From Paractinoplanes ovalisporus (GTDB lineage Bacteria; Actinomycetota; Actinomycetes; Mycobacteriales; Micromonosporaceae), in the NCBI RefSeq assembly GCF_016834655.1, contig NZ_JAENHP010000001.1, positions 620,001 to 684,000 of the forward strand: a stretch of 64,000 nt of DNA, read 5' to 3'. This document shows positions 1 to 8,829 of the stretch, in pieces. The first letter of the stretch is position 1. The number at the start of each line of letters is the position of its first letter. A model generated the notes under the pieces. That model saw only the letters and a program-made list of their open reading frames with translations. It ran no database searches and had not been told where the DNA came from. Position numbers and translations under genes: made by a program.

Positions 1-389
1 TGCGTCCACGCGCCGCGCCAGTCGCCGCCGCGCCAGTTGTTGTAGACGCCACCGTAGTACCAGTTGTCGTTGTCCCAGTTGTCGTTCCAGTCCTCGACCG
101 TGAGGACCCACGCGCCACGGCCGAAGCCGCCACGCACGCGGTCGCAGTCGTAGTCGTCCCAGCGGTCGCGGATCTCGCCGATCCGGCCGACGCGCTCACA
201 GGTGCGCAGCGACCGGAAGTAGCCGACAACCTCGTCGTCGTCCCAGCCCCGGTACGAGCTCGAAGCCGAGGACGTGGTCGACGAAGCGCCCTGCGCGGTG
301 CCGGTCGCGGCCTGGGCCGGAGCCGCCGCGATCGTCACGGTGCCGAGCCCCAGGCCGGCGATGGCCAGAAGACGGGTAACGCGGTTCAT
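1..389 (-). CDS. Small secreted Trp/Asn/Asp-rich protein (C-terminus outside window)
   Basis: The gene runs off the left edge, so only about 129 N-terminal residues are seen. The ATG at 389 follows a purine-rich AGAGGGGAAGAG ribosome-binding stretch. The protein starts with a Sec-type signal: MNRVTRLLAI, a hydrophobic core, and an AxA cleavage region near residues 25-29 (APAQAA). A Ser/Thr-rich stretch follows, then a domain with WDDDEVVGYFRSLRTCERVG and repeated NDNW/NNW motifs and two visible cysteines. I do not recognise a family. It is presumably an exported small protein. It is divergent from the kinase gene at 543, and the 390-542 gap must hold both promoters. Coding is convincing from the signal peptide and RBS; the function is unknown. 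Confidence 0.75.
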   Translation of the reverse strand, partial: MNRVTRLLAIAGLGLGTVTIAAAPAQAATGTAQGASSTTSSASSSYRGWDDDEVVGYFRSLRTCERVGRIGEIRDRWDDYDCDRVRGGFGRGAWVLTVEDWNDNWDNDNWYYGGVYNNWRGGDWRGAWT

Positions 390-542
390 TTCTCTTCCCC
401 TCTCGACATAACGTCTTGCGATTCCAGAGAACCACGTATGGGACGAAAGGGATTAAATACGCATTTTGGTCACCCGATCGGGGGCACCAAGCCGTACGGG
501 AAACCGCTCCGAATGCCTGGACAACAAGGTCTGGGGGTTGGC

Positions 543-1484
543 GTGTCCGAGATGGTGGCCGGACGATACCGGCTGATCACGCTGGTCGGCCGGGGCGGCA
601 TGGGGCAGGTGTGGCAGGCCTGGGACGAGTTGCTGGGCCGGCCGGTGGCGGTCAAGGAGGTGCTGGCCTCACCCGGCGACTCGGTGCGGGAGGCCCGGTC
701 CGCGGCCCGGCTCGACCATCCGAACGTGGTGCGGGTCTTCGACGTGGTGAGCATGCCCGGAAGGTCGTGGATCGTCATGGAGCTCGTGCCGTCGCGCTCG
801 CTGCACGAGGTGGTCGAGCAGGACGGGCCGCTGCCGCACCGCCGGGCCGCCCGGATCGGCCTGGTGCTGCTCGACGCGCTTTCGGCGGCGCACGCGGCCG
901 GGGTGCTGCACCACGACGTCAAGCCCCGCAACGTCCTGATCGGGCCGGACGGCCGGGTCGTGCTCACCGACTTCGGGCTGGCCACGATCGGGGCCGTCGC
1001 GCCCGACCCGCAGGCCGGGTTCCTGATGGGCACGCCGGCCTTCGTCGCACCGGAACGGGCCCGGCTCGGGGAGTCGAGCGAGAACACGGACCTGTGGTCG
1101 CTGGGCGCCACCCTCTACGCCGCCGTGGAGGGCCGCCCGCCGTACGACCGGGCGACCCAGATCGGCACGCTGACCGCTCTGCAGAACGAGGACCCGGATC
1201 CACCGCGGCACCCGGGCCCGCTGCACGACGTGATCGCCGCGCTGCTGGCCCGGGACCCGCGGGAGCGGTGCACGGCCGCGCAGGCCCGCGAAGGCCTGGC
1301 CGCCGTGCTGCGTCCGCCGTTGCCGTTGCTGACCCGGCGGCCGCTGATCGCCGCCACCGCCGCCGCGGGTGCGGCACTGGTCGTCGCGAGCGGGGTCCTG
1401 CTGTTCGGGCCGGCCGCCGGGGCCGATCCTTTGCACAGCCCCGGCCCGGCCGTGACGACCAGCGTCCCAGCCCGCCTACCGTGA
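543..1484 (+). CDS. Membrane-anchored serine/threonine protein kinase (PknB type)
   Basis: This is a eukaryotic-type protein kinase of about 313 residues. It shows the glycine loop (GRGGMGQVW), the ATP-anchoring Lys (PVAVKEV), the catalytic loop VLHHDVKPRNVL, the DFG motif (TDFGLA) and the activation segment GTPAFVAPE. One transmembrane segment lies near residues 268-290 (IAATAAAGAALVVASGVLLF), followed by only a short outside tail with no PASTA repeats, so the sensor domain is minimal. The GTG at 543 is preferred because GGGGG lies 5 bases upstream. The open frame extends to an ATG at 438, but that N-terminus does not look kinase-like. The catalytic HRD motif reads HHD, so this is formally a non-RD kinase. 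The substrate is unknown. The gene converges on the GH127 gene across a tandem-repeat array. Confidence 0.9.
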   Translation: MSEMVAGRYRLITLVGRGGMGQVWQAWDELLGRPVAVKEVLASPGDSVREARSAARLDHPNVVRVFDVVSMPGRSWIVMELVPSRSLHEVVEQDGPLPHRRAARIGLVLLDALSAAHAAGVLHHDVKPRNVLIGPDGRVVLTDFGLATIGAVAPDPQAGFLMGTPAFVAPERARLGESSENTDLWSLGATLYAAVEGRPPYDRATQIGTLTALQNEDPDPPRHPGPLHDVIAALLARDPRERCTAAQAREGLAAVLRPPLPLLTRRPLIAATAAAGAALVVASGVLLFGPAAGADPLHSPGPAVTTSVPARLP

Positions 1485-1510
1485 GGAGCAGCCGCCCCGC
1501 AGCCGATCCG

Positions 1511-1715
1511 CCTGCTGCCCGGCCGTTCCTCCTACTCCCGGTGCGCCTGCTCCCCGGCCGTTCGTCCTACTCCCGGTGCGCCTGCTGCCCGGCCGTTTCT
1601 CCTACTCCCGGTGCGCCTGCTCCCCGGCCGTTTCTCCTACTCCCGGTGCGCCTGCTCCCCGGCCGTTTCTCCTACTCCCGGTGCGCCTGCTCCCCGGCCG
1701 TTTCTCCTACTCCCC
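1511..1715. repeat. 35-bp tandem repeat array between convergent genes
   Basis: There are five complete 35-bp units plus one partial unit, starting at 1511, 1546, 1581, 1616, 1651 and 1686. The unit reads CCTGCTCCCCGGCCGTTTCT then CCTACTCCCGGTGCG, with only one or two base changes between copies. It lies between the kinase stop (1484) and the GH127 gene, and the TAG stop of the GH127 gene (1707-1709) sits inside the last partial unit. The near identity of the copies implies recent expansion. A plus-strand frame runs open through the array, but it encodes only the repeat and is not a gene. Confidence 0.9.
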
Positions 1716-4700
1716 CGACGGGGCGGTCAGGGTGACGCCCAGTCCCACCGGGGAGCCGAAGTTCGGTGTGCCGTCGGCGTTCCACGTGAACTTCTGGGCC
1801 CGGGTGGACCGGTTCAGGTCGCAGTTGCCGTTCGGGTTGGTGGTGGCGTGGTAGACGATCCAGTCCTCGGTGCCGTCGGGTGACTTGAAGAAGCCGTTGT
1901 GGCCCGGCCCGTAGACACCCGCCGCGTTGTTGCGCTGGAACACCGGCGTCGACGACTTGACCCACGAGGACGAGTTAAGCGGGTCGCCGCCGTTGTAGGT
2001 GAGCATGCCCAGCTTGTAGTCGGGCGTCGAGCAGTGCGAGGCCGAGAAGATGATGAACGTCTTGCCGTTGCGCTGCAACACTTCCGCGCCCTCGTTGACC
2101 CCGCCGCCCACGGTCTCCCAGCTGTAGGTGGGGCTGGAGAGCAGGCGCCGGCTGCCGGCCGCCGTCCACGGGTTGGACAGCTCGCGGATGAAGTTGGGCT
2201 GCGACCCGTTGTAGAACGTGCCGAGCAGGTAGAGCTTGCCGTTGAGCTGCAGGATGCTCGGATCGAGTTCCCACGTGTTGTCGGCCGTCGGGTCGAGCAG
2301 GTCGGCCTTGAAAGCGTACGGGCCCATGGGGTCGGTGCCCGCCGACTCCAGCACGTGGATCCGCTGGGTGCCGAGGTTGTACGGCTCCTGCCCGGCCGTG
2401 TTGTAGAAGTACCAGCGCCCGTTGATGAGGTGGAACTCGGGCGCCCACATGGTGCCGGCGCCATTGGGCCGGGTCAGGTTGAAGATGACCTGGTCGGTGG
2501 CCGTGGCCAGCCCGCCGAGGGTGGCCGACTTGCGCATCGTGATGGTCCGGTTCCAGGTGGTCGTGGCCAGGTTGCCGTTGCGGGTGACGGCCACGTGGGT
2601 CCAGGCCGCGGCGGGCAGGGCGGCCGGGCCGTCGATCCGTTGTTCGGCGCCGGATCCGCTGGTGGTGATGGCGAACCGGAGGGTGCCGGCGCTCGAGTGT
2701 GGTGTCAGGAACAGGTAAGCGCTCGTCCCGGTGCCGAAATCGACCAGCCGGCTCCACGTGGTGACGGTGTCGAGGCGTACCCACAGCGCGATGGTGAAAT
2801 TGGTGGCGGCGGCCAGGATCGCGCTCGGCAGGGCGGCGTATCCGGCGCTGCCGTCGAGGTTCAAGGCGTTTCCCGTACGCCCAGAGACGTAACCGGCGGC
2901 GTAGACCGTTGCCGTGCGGCCGTTTCCGCTCGCGTCGGACGGTGAGCCGTCAAACGGGTAGTGCGCGACGGTCGGCGAGCCGGTCACCGACCAGTAGACG
3001 CTGTAGCGCTGCCCGTGGACCTGGTAGAACGGTTGCAGCGCGACGCTTCCGGCCGACGTGGGAGTCAGCGTGGCCGGATCGAGCACGGGCAGGGCGCTCA
3101 GGTTCGAGCTGCCGAACAGGCCGGCGAGCACGATCGGCCCGAGCTTCACCGCTTGGACCGTGCTGTTGTCGTTGGCGGCCTCGCGGCGCAGACCCATCGG
3201 GAGCGTCACGTCCACCGTGTCACCGGTGACCCACGTACGGGAAACGCTGGTGTAGGCCCCGGCCGGCGGTGACGTGGCCGCTCCCCCGTTGACGCGGATC
3301 TGCGCGCCCGAGGCCCAGGCCGGGATCCGGATGCGCATCGTGAACGGGCCCGTCCCGGTCACTGTCAGGCGGGTCGAGCCCTCGGACGGGAACGTGGTCT
3401 CCTGCCGGATCGTGAACGCGCCCCACGTGAGCACCGACGGGATGAACAGGTTGACGTAGAGCGTGCTGCCGCCGTCGTGGAAGTAGATGGTGTCGCCGAA
3501 CTTGGTGTTGCTCTCCATCCCGGTGCCGTGGCAGCAGACGAAACTGTTGTAGTCGTTGCTGTACGTCTTGAGGCCGCCGGCCCGCAGCGGCACGTAGTAG
3601 CACTGGAATCCGTGCGCCGAGTTCGGGTCCTGCGAGGCCAGGATGTGGTTGTAGAGCGCGCCTTCGTAGTAGTCGAGGTAGTCCGCGCGCGAGGGGTCGG
3701 TCAGGAACAGCTGCCGGGTCAGCTTGAGCATGTTGTGCGTGTTGCAGCATTCGGCGGTCGTGTCCGACAGTTCGCTCGCGATGCGGTCGGGCGCCTTGAA
3801 GTACTCGCCGTTGGAGTTCCCGCCGATCGCGTACGTGTGGTGGCGGGTGACGATGTCCCAGAACGTGACCGCGATGTCGCGGTACCTCGTGACACCGGTG
3901 GCGTGAAACTCCCGGATCGCGCCCAGCACCTTCGGGATCTGCGTGTTGGCGTGGTAGTTGTTCAGGCTGTCCAGCCCGGCCGCGAGCGGGTCGAAGATCT
4001 CGGCGTGGTCGAACTGCTGGGCCGCGGCCAGGTGCGTGGTGTCACCGGTGACCTGGTAGAGGTTCGTGAGGACCTCGTTCATGCCGCCGAATTCGGTGTC
4101 GAGCATGTTCTGCCGCTGCGCGAGCGTGAGCCGGTCGTTGCGGGCCTTGACCCACGCGGCCATGCCGAGCAGCACGGTCAGAGCCTGCGCGTTGCCGGCC
4201 AGCAGGTGCATGTCGAGCAGCCCGGCCATGATCTTGTGGAGCGTGTAGTAGGGCGCCCATACGCTCTGCCGCGCCTCGACGCGGTCGATGAAGCTTTCGG
4301 GGAAAGCGCTCAGATAGCCGGTGGTGAAGCCGGCCGTGGCCGCTCGCGCCTGGCATTGCGCGAGCACGGCCACGATCTGGTCACCCTTGCTCTTGTAGGC
4401 GGTGTCGCCCGTGCTCGCGTAGGCCTGGGCCAGCGCCGAGAGCAGGTGACCGGTGGAGTGCCCGCGCAGCTCGGTGGTGGGCGATTCCCAGCCGCCGCAC
4501 GCGGTCGCCGACGAGGACAGTCCGACGTTGAGCCGGAATGTGTGCAGCAGCCGGTCGTTGCTCAGGAACAGCAGGTAGGACTGGGTGCGGGCGGCATTCT
4601 CGGTGAACGGGCTGGGCAGCAGCCGCACGGCCGACAGCGGAAAGGCATAGGCCGAGACACCGATGTCAGGACGGGCGGCGGCAGCGGAGACACCGGTGTC

Positions 4701-4811
4701 ACGAGGAGAGGAGACACCGGTGTCAGACGGACCGGCAAAAGCCGGACTCGACGTGACTGCAGAGCCACCGACGACGGCCGCGGAACCGGCGAGGAGCGTG
4801 CGGCGCCTCAT
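1707..4811 (-). CDS. Secreted GH127 beta-L-arabinofuranosidase-like protein with LamG and truncated GH43 domains
   Basis: About 1034 residues. The N-terminus MRRRTLLAGSAAVVGG is a Tat-type signal, which is why I chose the ATG at 4811. An in-frame ATG at 4907 would overlap the upstream stop (ATGA) and is the alternative. Residues of about 45-590 are GH127 (DUF1680, HypBA1 family): both zinc/catalytic motifs are visible, AECCNTHNML and FVCCHGTGMES. A LamG-like module follows (about 625-765), then a GH43 five-blade domain to the end. GH43 retains the pKa-modulating Asp motif (WELDPSIL) and the acid Glu (NEGAEVLQRNG), but starts at TTTWNRTITMRK and lacks the first blade with the DP base motif. 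The mature N-terminus has three copies of D(T/I)GVS. It probably acts outside the cell on arabinose-bearing glycans, in an operon behind the gene at 4904. Confidence 0.85.
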   Translation of the reverse strand: MRRRTLLAGSAAVVGGSAVTSSPAFAGPSDTGVSSPRDTGVSAAAARPDIGVSAYAFPLSAVRLLPSPFTENAARTQSYLLFLSNDRLLHTFRLNVGLSSSATACGGWESPTTELRGHSTGHLLSALAQAYASTGDTAYKSKGDQIVAVLAQCQARAATAGFTTGYLSAFPESFIDRVEARQSVWAPYYTLHKIMAGLLDMHLLAGNAQALTVLLGMAAWVKARNDRLTLAQRQNMLDTEFGGMNEVLTNLYQVTGDTTHLAAAQQFDHAEIFDPLAAGLDSLNNYHANTQIPKVLGAIREFHATGVTRYRDIAVTFWDIVTRHHTYAIGGNSNGEYFKAPDRIASELSDTTAECCNTHNMLKLTRQLFLTDPSRADYLDYYEGALYNHILASQDPNSAHGFQCYYVPLRAGGLKTYSNDYNSFVCCHGTGMESNTKFGDTIYFHDGGSTLYVNLFIPSVLTWGAFTIRQETTFPSEGSTRLTVTGTGPFTMRIRIPAWASGAQIRVNGGAATSPPAGAYTSVSRTWVTGDTVDVTLPMGLRREAANDNSTVQAVKLGPIVLAGLFGSSNLSALPVLDPATLTPTSAGSVALQPFYQVHGQRYSVYWSVTGSPTVAHYPFDGSPSDASGNGRTATVYAAGYVSGRTGNALNLDGSAGYAALPSAILAAATNFTIALWVRLDTVTTWSRLVDFGTGTSAYLFLTPHSSAGTLRFAITTSGSGAEQRIDGPAALPAAAWTHVAVTRNGNLATTTWNRTITMRKSATLGGLATATDQVIFNLTRPNGAGTMWAPEFHLINGRWYFYNTAGQEPYNLGTQRIHVLESAGTDPMGPYAFKADLLDPTADNTWELDPSILQLNGKLYLLGTFYNGSQPNFIRELSNPWTAAGSRRLLSSPTYSWETVGGGVNEGAEVLQRNGKTFIIFSASHCSTPDYKLGMLTYNGGDPLNSSSWVKSSTPVFQRNNAAGVYGPGHNGFFKSPDGTEDWIVYHATTNPNGNCDLNRSTRAQKFTWNADGTPNFGSPVGLGVTLTAPSGE

Positions 4812-4903
4812 CGCTGCGGCCAGGACAGAGCCCCCGAGCAGTTCGTGTCCTCCACGGGCCGATGGGGCGTCAGCCTTGGTCCCGGTCAGGAATATACGGT
4901 GCC

Positions 4904-7738
4904 TCATCGGTCGTACGCCTTGATCTCGGTCAGGCCGGTCTTGAAGCCCGAGGCGTGCGTGACCTGGACCCGCAACCGGGTCGTGCTGACTGGCGTGAAG
5001 CTGACGACGTTGTAGTTGGCCTGCGGCGTCACCGGTGTCTTGACCGCCGAGCCGACGTTCGTCCACGTACTGCCGTTGAGGTATTGGATCTGATACGACG
5101 CCGGCTGCCGATACCTGTTGGTGGCCCGGTCGTTGCGGAACCACAGCCGCACCTCGTCGACCGTGCGGACCTGGCCCAGATCGAGTTCGAGCCAGTCGGT
5201 GGCGTTGGGCGAGCCGTAGGTCCCCCACAGCGGCTCGTTGATGGGGAACCCGTCGACCGCGTTCGCGCCCGCGGTTCCGCTCGTTGTGTACGACGCCGTG
5301 GTCGCCGCGCCCTGGGCGTGGTTGGGCCGGTTCGCGGTCAGGTCGACGCCGGCCTTGTTGAACATGTCGACCATCTGGGCGCTGCCCTGGGTCACCGCGG
5401 CGGGCGCCTGCAGTCCCCCGTACGCCTGGCTGTAGAGGACCGTGCCCGTGGTGGACGGGAAGGTGACCGCGCCGGTGTCCGGGTTCCACACGAACCGTAC
5501 GAGCCGGTCGACCGTGGCCACCCGCGTGCCGTTGACGAAGATGGAGTAGCCCTGCGGGATGCCGTTGTAACGCACGACGCCGTCGGCCGGGTCGTCCCAG
5601 ACGATGCTCAGGTCGGCGTTGCGGTAGCGCAGGTTGTTGGCCGCGAAGTGGGTCCAGCCGATGCCGATCGGGCTCAGCTCGACCTGCTTGTCGTTGCGGG
5701 GCCGCAGACCCATCACGTCCTCGATGACGGTCCAGTTGCTGCTGCCGAGGATGTTGTGGTGGATCCACGAGCGGTAGTCGATGGTCTTGGCCGGTGCGTT
5801 CCAGTTGGCCCAGAACTCGTTGGCGTCGGGCCACTGGGTGTTGCCGCCGACGTACTGCGCCCAGGCGTTCCAGTAGAGCAGCTTCTTGTAGTCCTCGGCG
5901 CTCATCCACTGGTTGGGATAGTTGCGCAGCACCGACGAGTAGAGCCGGAACTGCACGGTCGAGTTGATGGTGGAGAAGTTGTTGCTGCCGGGCTGCCCGG
6001 CCGCGGCCGCCTCGGCCTTGTCGCGCTGGTTGGCGGTGAAGAACGGGAAGACCGGGTAGTCGGCGGGGTCGGAGAACAGCCGCAGCGCCTGGCGGTACTC
6101 GTCGGTGCTGGGCATCGCCCCGACCGCGTACGGGTAATAGTTGTTGATCTCTTTCCAGGGCACGAGCGCGTTGGTCGCCACGTGCCGGTGCTTAAGGAGT
6201 TTGTTCGTCGAGTCCCACAGGTACGTGGTGATGGCGTTCCTGACGCGGTCGGCGATCTGCTGCATCTCGGTCGCCTTGGCCGTGTTGCCGATGGCCGCGT
6301 AGGCCTGGGAGGCCGCGAGAGCGCCGCTGTAGACGTAGGCCGACTCGGCGCGGTCGAGCTGGCCGGAGCGCCAGTGGAACGAGACGGCGTCGGCGTCGTT
6401 GCCGGTGAGCGCGCCCCAGTCGTACTCGATCAGCCCGTTGTTGTCGTGGTCGTAGTAGGAGAGCTGACCCTTCACGTCACCCTCGGCGTACTTGGCGAGG
6501 TTGCCCGCGATGGCCGGTTGCCCGCCGTGGATCTGGTAGCTGCGCCAGGCCGCCTCGGCGATGTACTGGGTGTAGCTGTTGGACCAGTTCTCCGGGTCGC
6601 CCGGGTTGTCGACGAACCGGCCACCCTTCGAGACCTGCCCGACCGACAGCCACGGCCCGTACGAGAGGGCGGGGTTGCGCAGATACTTCAGGTCGTCGAT
6701 GTGCATGGGCTGGGTCAGCACGATCGCGTTGTTGTAGCCGAGCGCGCCCTCGACGCTGGTCGGGAACTGGAAGTCCTGGCCCGGGATGTTGGCGTCGAGG
6801 TGGTTGAACCGCATCAGCCACCAGCGGTAGTAGATCTCCTTCTTGATGGCCGGCTCGGGCACGTCGAGGTAGGGCACGTTGACGGCCCACCAGCGGTTGT
6901 AATCCCGGACGTGGGTGGCGAACGCGTTCTGCGGCGTCGCGGCCCGGATCGTGGCGTATTCCGTTGCCGCTTCCGGGATCTCGGTCGCGAGGAAGCCGAG
7001 CTGAACCTTGACCGTGGTGGTCGCGCCGGCCGCGATGGTGACCGAACGCGTCAACGCGCCACCGGCGGCGGCGAATCCGTCCGCCGACAGTCTCGGGTAG
7101 ATCGTGGTCAGCATGTTCTTGACCGCCCGCTGGCCGGTCAGCTCCGAGCCGCTGACGGTGGTCGCGTAGGGCGAGGTCACCCGGAGCGCGACCGTCTGGG
7201 ATGCGGTGCCGGTGTTGGTGATGGCGAGATTGTCGACGGCGACGTCGTTCTGGGTGATGAACTTGGTCTGGTTGATGCGCAGCGACCCGTTGGTGTGCAC
7301 GCTCTTCCAATGGCTGGGGGCCTGCCAGCGCTGGGACACCTGTTCGGTCCAGGTGCCGGAGCCGGGCGTGACAGTGAACGCGGCCTGGTCGCTGATGCTC
7401 TCCCAGTAGGCCACAGTGCCGCCGAAGCCGAGCGTGGCCGGGGTGTGGGTCTTCATGAAGACGGCCCGGCCGCGGCTCATCAGCCAGGTGCCGGCGGGGT
7501 CGTTGCCGGGCCGGGCCAGCAGCCGGTCCATCCAGAAGTCGGTGCCGGCGGCCTCGGCGTCATAGATGACCTGCATGGTGTTGCCGGTGGTCATCGCGAC
7601 CGGCGGGGCCGGGACGGCCGGTCCCGAAAACGTGGGGTAGCCGATGGTCTGGGCGGCGGCAGCGGGCTCGACGGCGACGGCGAGCAGGGATCCGGTGAGT
7701 ACCGCGGTCATCGCGACGGCCATGGGGGCACGGGTCAT
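4904..7738 (-). CDS. Secreted six-hairpin (MGH1/GH63-like) glycosidase with F5/8 type C domain
   Basis: 944 residues. The start is secure: AAGGAGGTG lies 5 bases before the ATG at 7738. A Sec signal (MTRAPMAVAMTAVL up to AVEPAAAA) directs export. The middle carries an (alpha/alpha)6 glycosidase core resembling MGH1/GH63-type hydrolases (for example YRWWLMRFNHLDAN, WDSTNKLLKHR, DANEFWANWNAP and SWIHHNILG). Residues of about 790-944 form a discoidin/F5-8C (CBM32-like) module ending LTEIKAYDR, expected to bind galactose-type glycans. It is the first gene of a two-gene operon with the GH127 gene, which begins within the next 100 bases. The exact CAZy family and linkage specificity cannot be fixed by eye. 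The domain combination and export support an extracellular polysaccharide-degrading role. Confidence 0.75.
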   Translation of the reverse strand: MTRAPMAVAMTAVLTGSLLAVAVEPAAAAQTIGYPTFSGPAVPAPPVAMTTGNTMQVIYDAEAAGTDFWMDRLLARPGNDPAGTWLMSRGRAVFMKTHTPATLGFGGTVAYWESISDQAAFTVTPGSGTWTEQVSQRWQAPSHWKSVHTNGSLRINQTKFITQNDVAVDNLAITNTGTASQTVALRVTSPYATTVSGSELTGQRAVKNMLTTIYPRLSADGFAAAGGALTRSVTIAAGATTTVKVQLGFLATEIPEAATEYATIRAATPQNAFATHVRDYNRWWAVNVPYLDVPEPAIKKEIYYRWWLMRFNHLDANIPGQDFQFPTSVEGALGYNNAIVLTQPMHIDDLKYLRNPALSYGPWLSVGQVSKGGRFVDNPGDPENWSNSYTQYIAEAAWRSYQIHGGQPAIAGNLAKYAEGDVKGQLSYYDHDNNGLIEYDWGALTGNDADAVSFHWRSGQLDRAESAYVYSGALAASQAYAAIGNTAKATEMQQIADRVRNAITTYLWDSTNKLLKHRHVATNALVPWKEINNYYPYAVGAMPSTDEYRQALRLFSDPADYPVFPFFTANQRDKAEAAAAGQPGSNNFSTINSTVQFRLYSSVLRNYPNQWMSAEDYKKLLYWNAWAQYVGGNTQWPDANEFWANWNAPAKTIDYRSWIHHNILGSSNWTVIEDVMGLRPRNDKQVELSPIGIGWTHFAANNLRYRNADLSIVWDDPADGVVRYNGIPQGYSIFVNGTRVATVDRLVRFVWNPDTGAVTFPSTTGTVLYSQAYGGLQAPAAVTQGSAQMVDMFNKAGVDLTANRPNHAQGAATTASYTTSGTAGANAVDGFPINEPLWGTYGSPNATDWLELDLGQVRTVDEVRLWFRNDRATNRYRQPASYQIQYLNGSTWTNVGSAVKTPVTPQANYNVVSFTPVSTTRLRVQVTHASGFKTGLTEIKAYDR

Positions 7739-7886
7739 CGCGGCACCTCCTTCGGTGGTGGGCAGCCGTTTTCGAGGCTGCGCGGGAGGGCGGTCCGGGG
7801 CGGCGACGGTCCTAGTTCACGTCGGCGTCACGGAGCGGATGGTGCTTGCGGCTCGTCGGGGGAGACGGCGCGCCACCGAAACAGCG

Positions 7887-7898
7887 GAAAACCTTTTC
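7887..7898. promoter_or_regulatory. Inverted repeat GAAAA-CC-TTTTC, candidate operator of the secreted glycosidase operon
   Basis: GAAAACCTTTTC is a 5-bp-arm inverted repeat flanked by CG and GG. It lies about 150 bp upstream of the RBS of the glycosidase at 7738, in the only sizeable non-coding gap of this part (7739-7947). The rest of the gap shows no gene. The location suggests a repressor site (LacI/ROK/GntR type), but the cognate regulator is not identified. Confidence 0.4.
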
Positions 7899-7947
7899 GG
7901 TGATGTAAGCATCGCGTTTCGTCGATGTCAACGGTCTCGTTGGCCGG

Positions 7948-8769
7948 TCAGCCTCTGAGCCAGAACGGGCCGTACCAGCGGGCGGCGACCCCGCCGAACA
8001 CTCCCGCCCGCTCGGCGGGGCTCAGCCCGGCCGTGACCCTCTCGGCCAGACCGATCACCTCGTCGTAGCCGGTGCGCAGCAACAGGACCGGCCAGTCGGA
8101 GCCGAACATCACGCGCTCCGGCCCGAAGGCGTCCAGCACGTGCCGGGCGTACGGGAAAATGTCGTCGAAGTCCTCACCGGCCTCGGTGACCAGGCCGGAC
8201 AGCTTGCACGCGACGTTGGGGTGACGCGCGATCGCCGTCAGATGTGCGCGCCACGGGTCGATACGCCCGGCCGCGATCGGGGGTTTGCCGGCATGGTCGA
8301 GCACGAACCGCACCTGCGGGAGCCGTCGCACCGCCTCGGCCACGGCCGGCAGCTGATCGGCGGTGACCACGAGGTCGTACGCGAGACCGGCCGCACCGAC
8401 CGCGGCCAGCCCGCGCTGCACGTCGGGCCGCAGCAGCCACCGCGGATCCGGCTCCTCCTGCACCTGGTGGCGCAGCCCGACCAGGCGGTTGTCGCGCGGG
8501 ATCCGCTCGGCGACGTCCGGCGCGGTCAGGTCGGCCCAGCCCACCACGCCCAGGATGCGCGCGTGGGCGTGGGCCAGGGCCAGCATCTCAGGCGTCTCCG
8601 CGGCCACGGTCACCGTCTGCACCAGGATCGTCCCGTCGATGCCGTGCCGGTCCAGGTCGCCTTCGAGGTCGCCGAACGTGAAGGTGCGCCGCAGCGCGGG
8701 CAGCTCCCGGGTCCAGGGCTGGTCCCGCACGGAAAGGTCCCACACGTGGTGATGGGCGTCGACACGCAT
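7948..8769 (-). CDS. Amidohydrolase_2 family lactonase, L-fuconolactonase-like
   Basis: 273 residues, with a complete amidohydrolase (TIM-barrel) pattern. The HxH metal motif is at the N-terminus (MRVDAHHHVWDL), a conserved His in VLDHAGKPP, and the terminal Asp in MFGSDWPVL. Size and motifs match the L-fuconolactonase / L-rhamnono-lactonase group that opens sugar lactones after oxidation by an aldose 1-dehydrogenase. The divergent neighbour at 8830 is such a dehydrogenase, and a GH95 fucosidase lies next to it, so hydrolysis of L-fucono-lactone is the best inference. The start at 8769 places the metal motif at residues 6-8, as is usual in the family. Fuconate dehydratase and later steps are not in the window. 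Confidence 0.8.
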   Translation of the reverse strand: MRVDAHHHVWDLSVRDQPWTRELPALRRTFTFGDLEGDLDRHGIDGTILVQTVTVAAETPEMLALAHAHARILGVVGWADLTAPDVAERIPRDNRLVGLRHQVQEEPDPRWLLRPDVQRGLAAVGAAGLAYDLVVTADQLPAVAEAVRRLPQVRFVLDHAGKPPIAAGRIDPWRAHLTAIARHPNVACKLSGLVTEAGEDFDDIFPYARHVLDAFGPERVMFGSDWPVLLLRTGYDEVIGLAERVTAGLSPAERAGVFGGVAARWYGPFWLRG

Positions 8770-8829
8770 CGGTCGAACACACCACACGTGATGACGCTTG
8801 TCGATGCCTGGGGGTGGGATAGTGCCGGG

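Noticed and set aside
1576..1883. Plus-strand open frames reading RPFLLLPVRLLPG-like repeats
   Set aside because: They are translations of the 35-bp tandem array in different frames, without an RBS or a recognisable protein, and they overlap the real minus-strand gene end.
4862..7903. 1013-residue plus-strand open frame opposite the secreted glycosidase
   Set aside because: Antisense frame created by GC-rich codon bias. The minus-strand protein has a perfect RBS, signal peptide and known domains.
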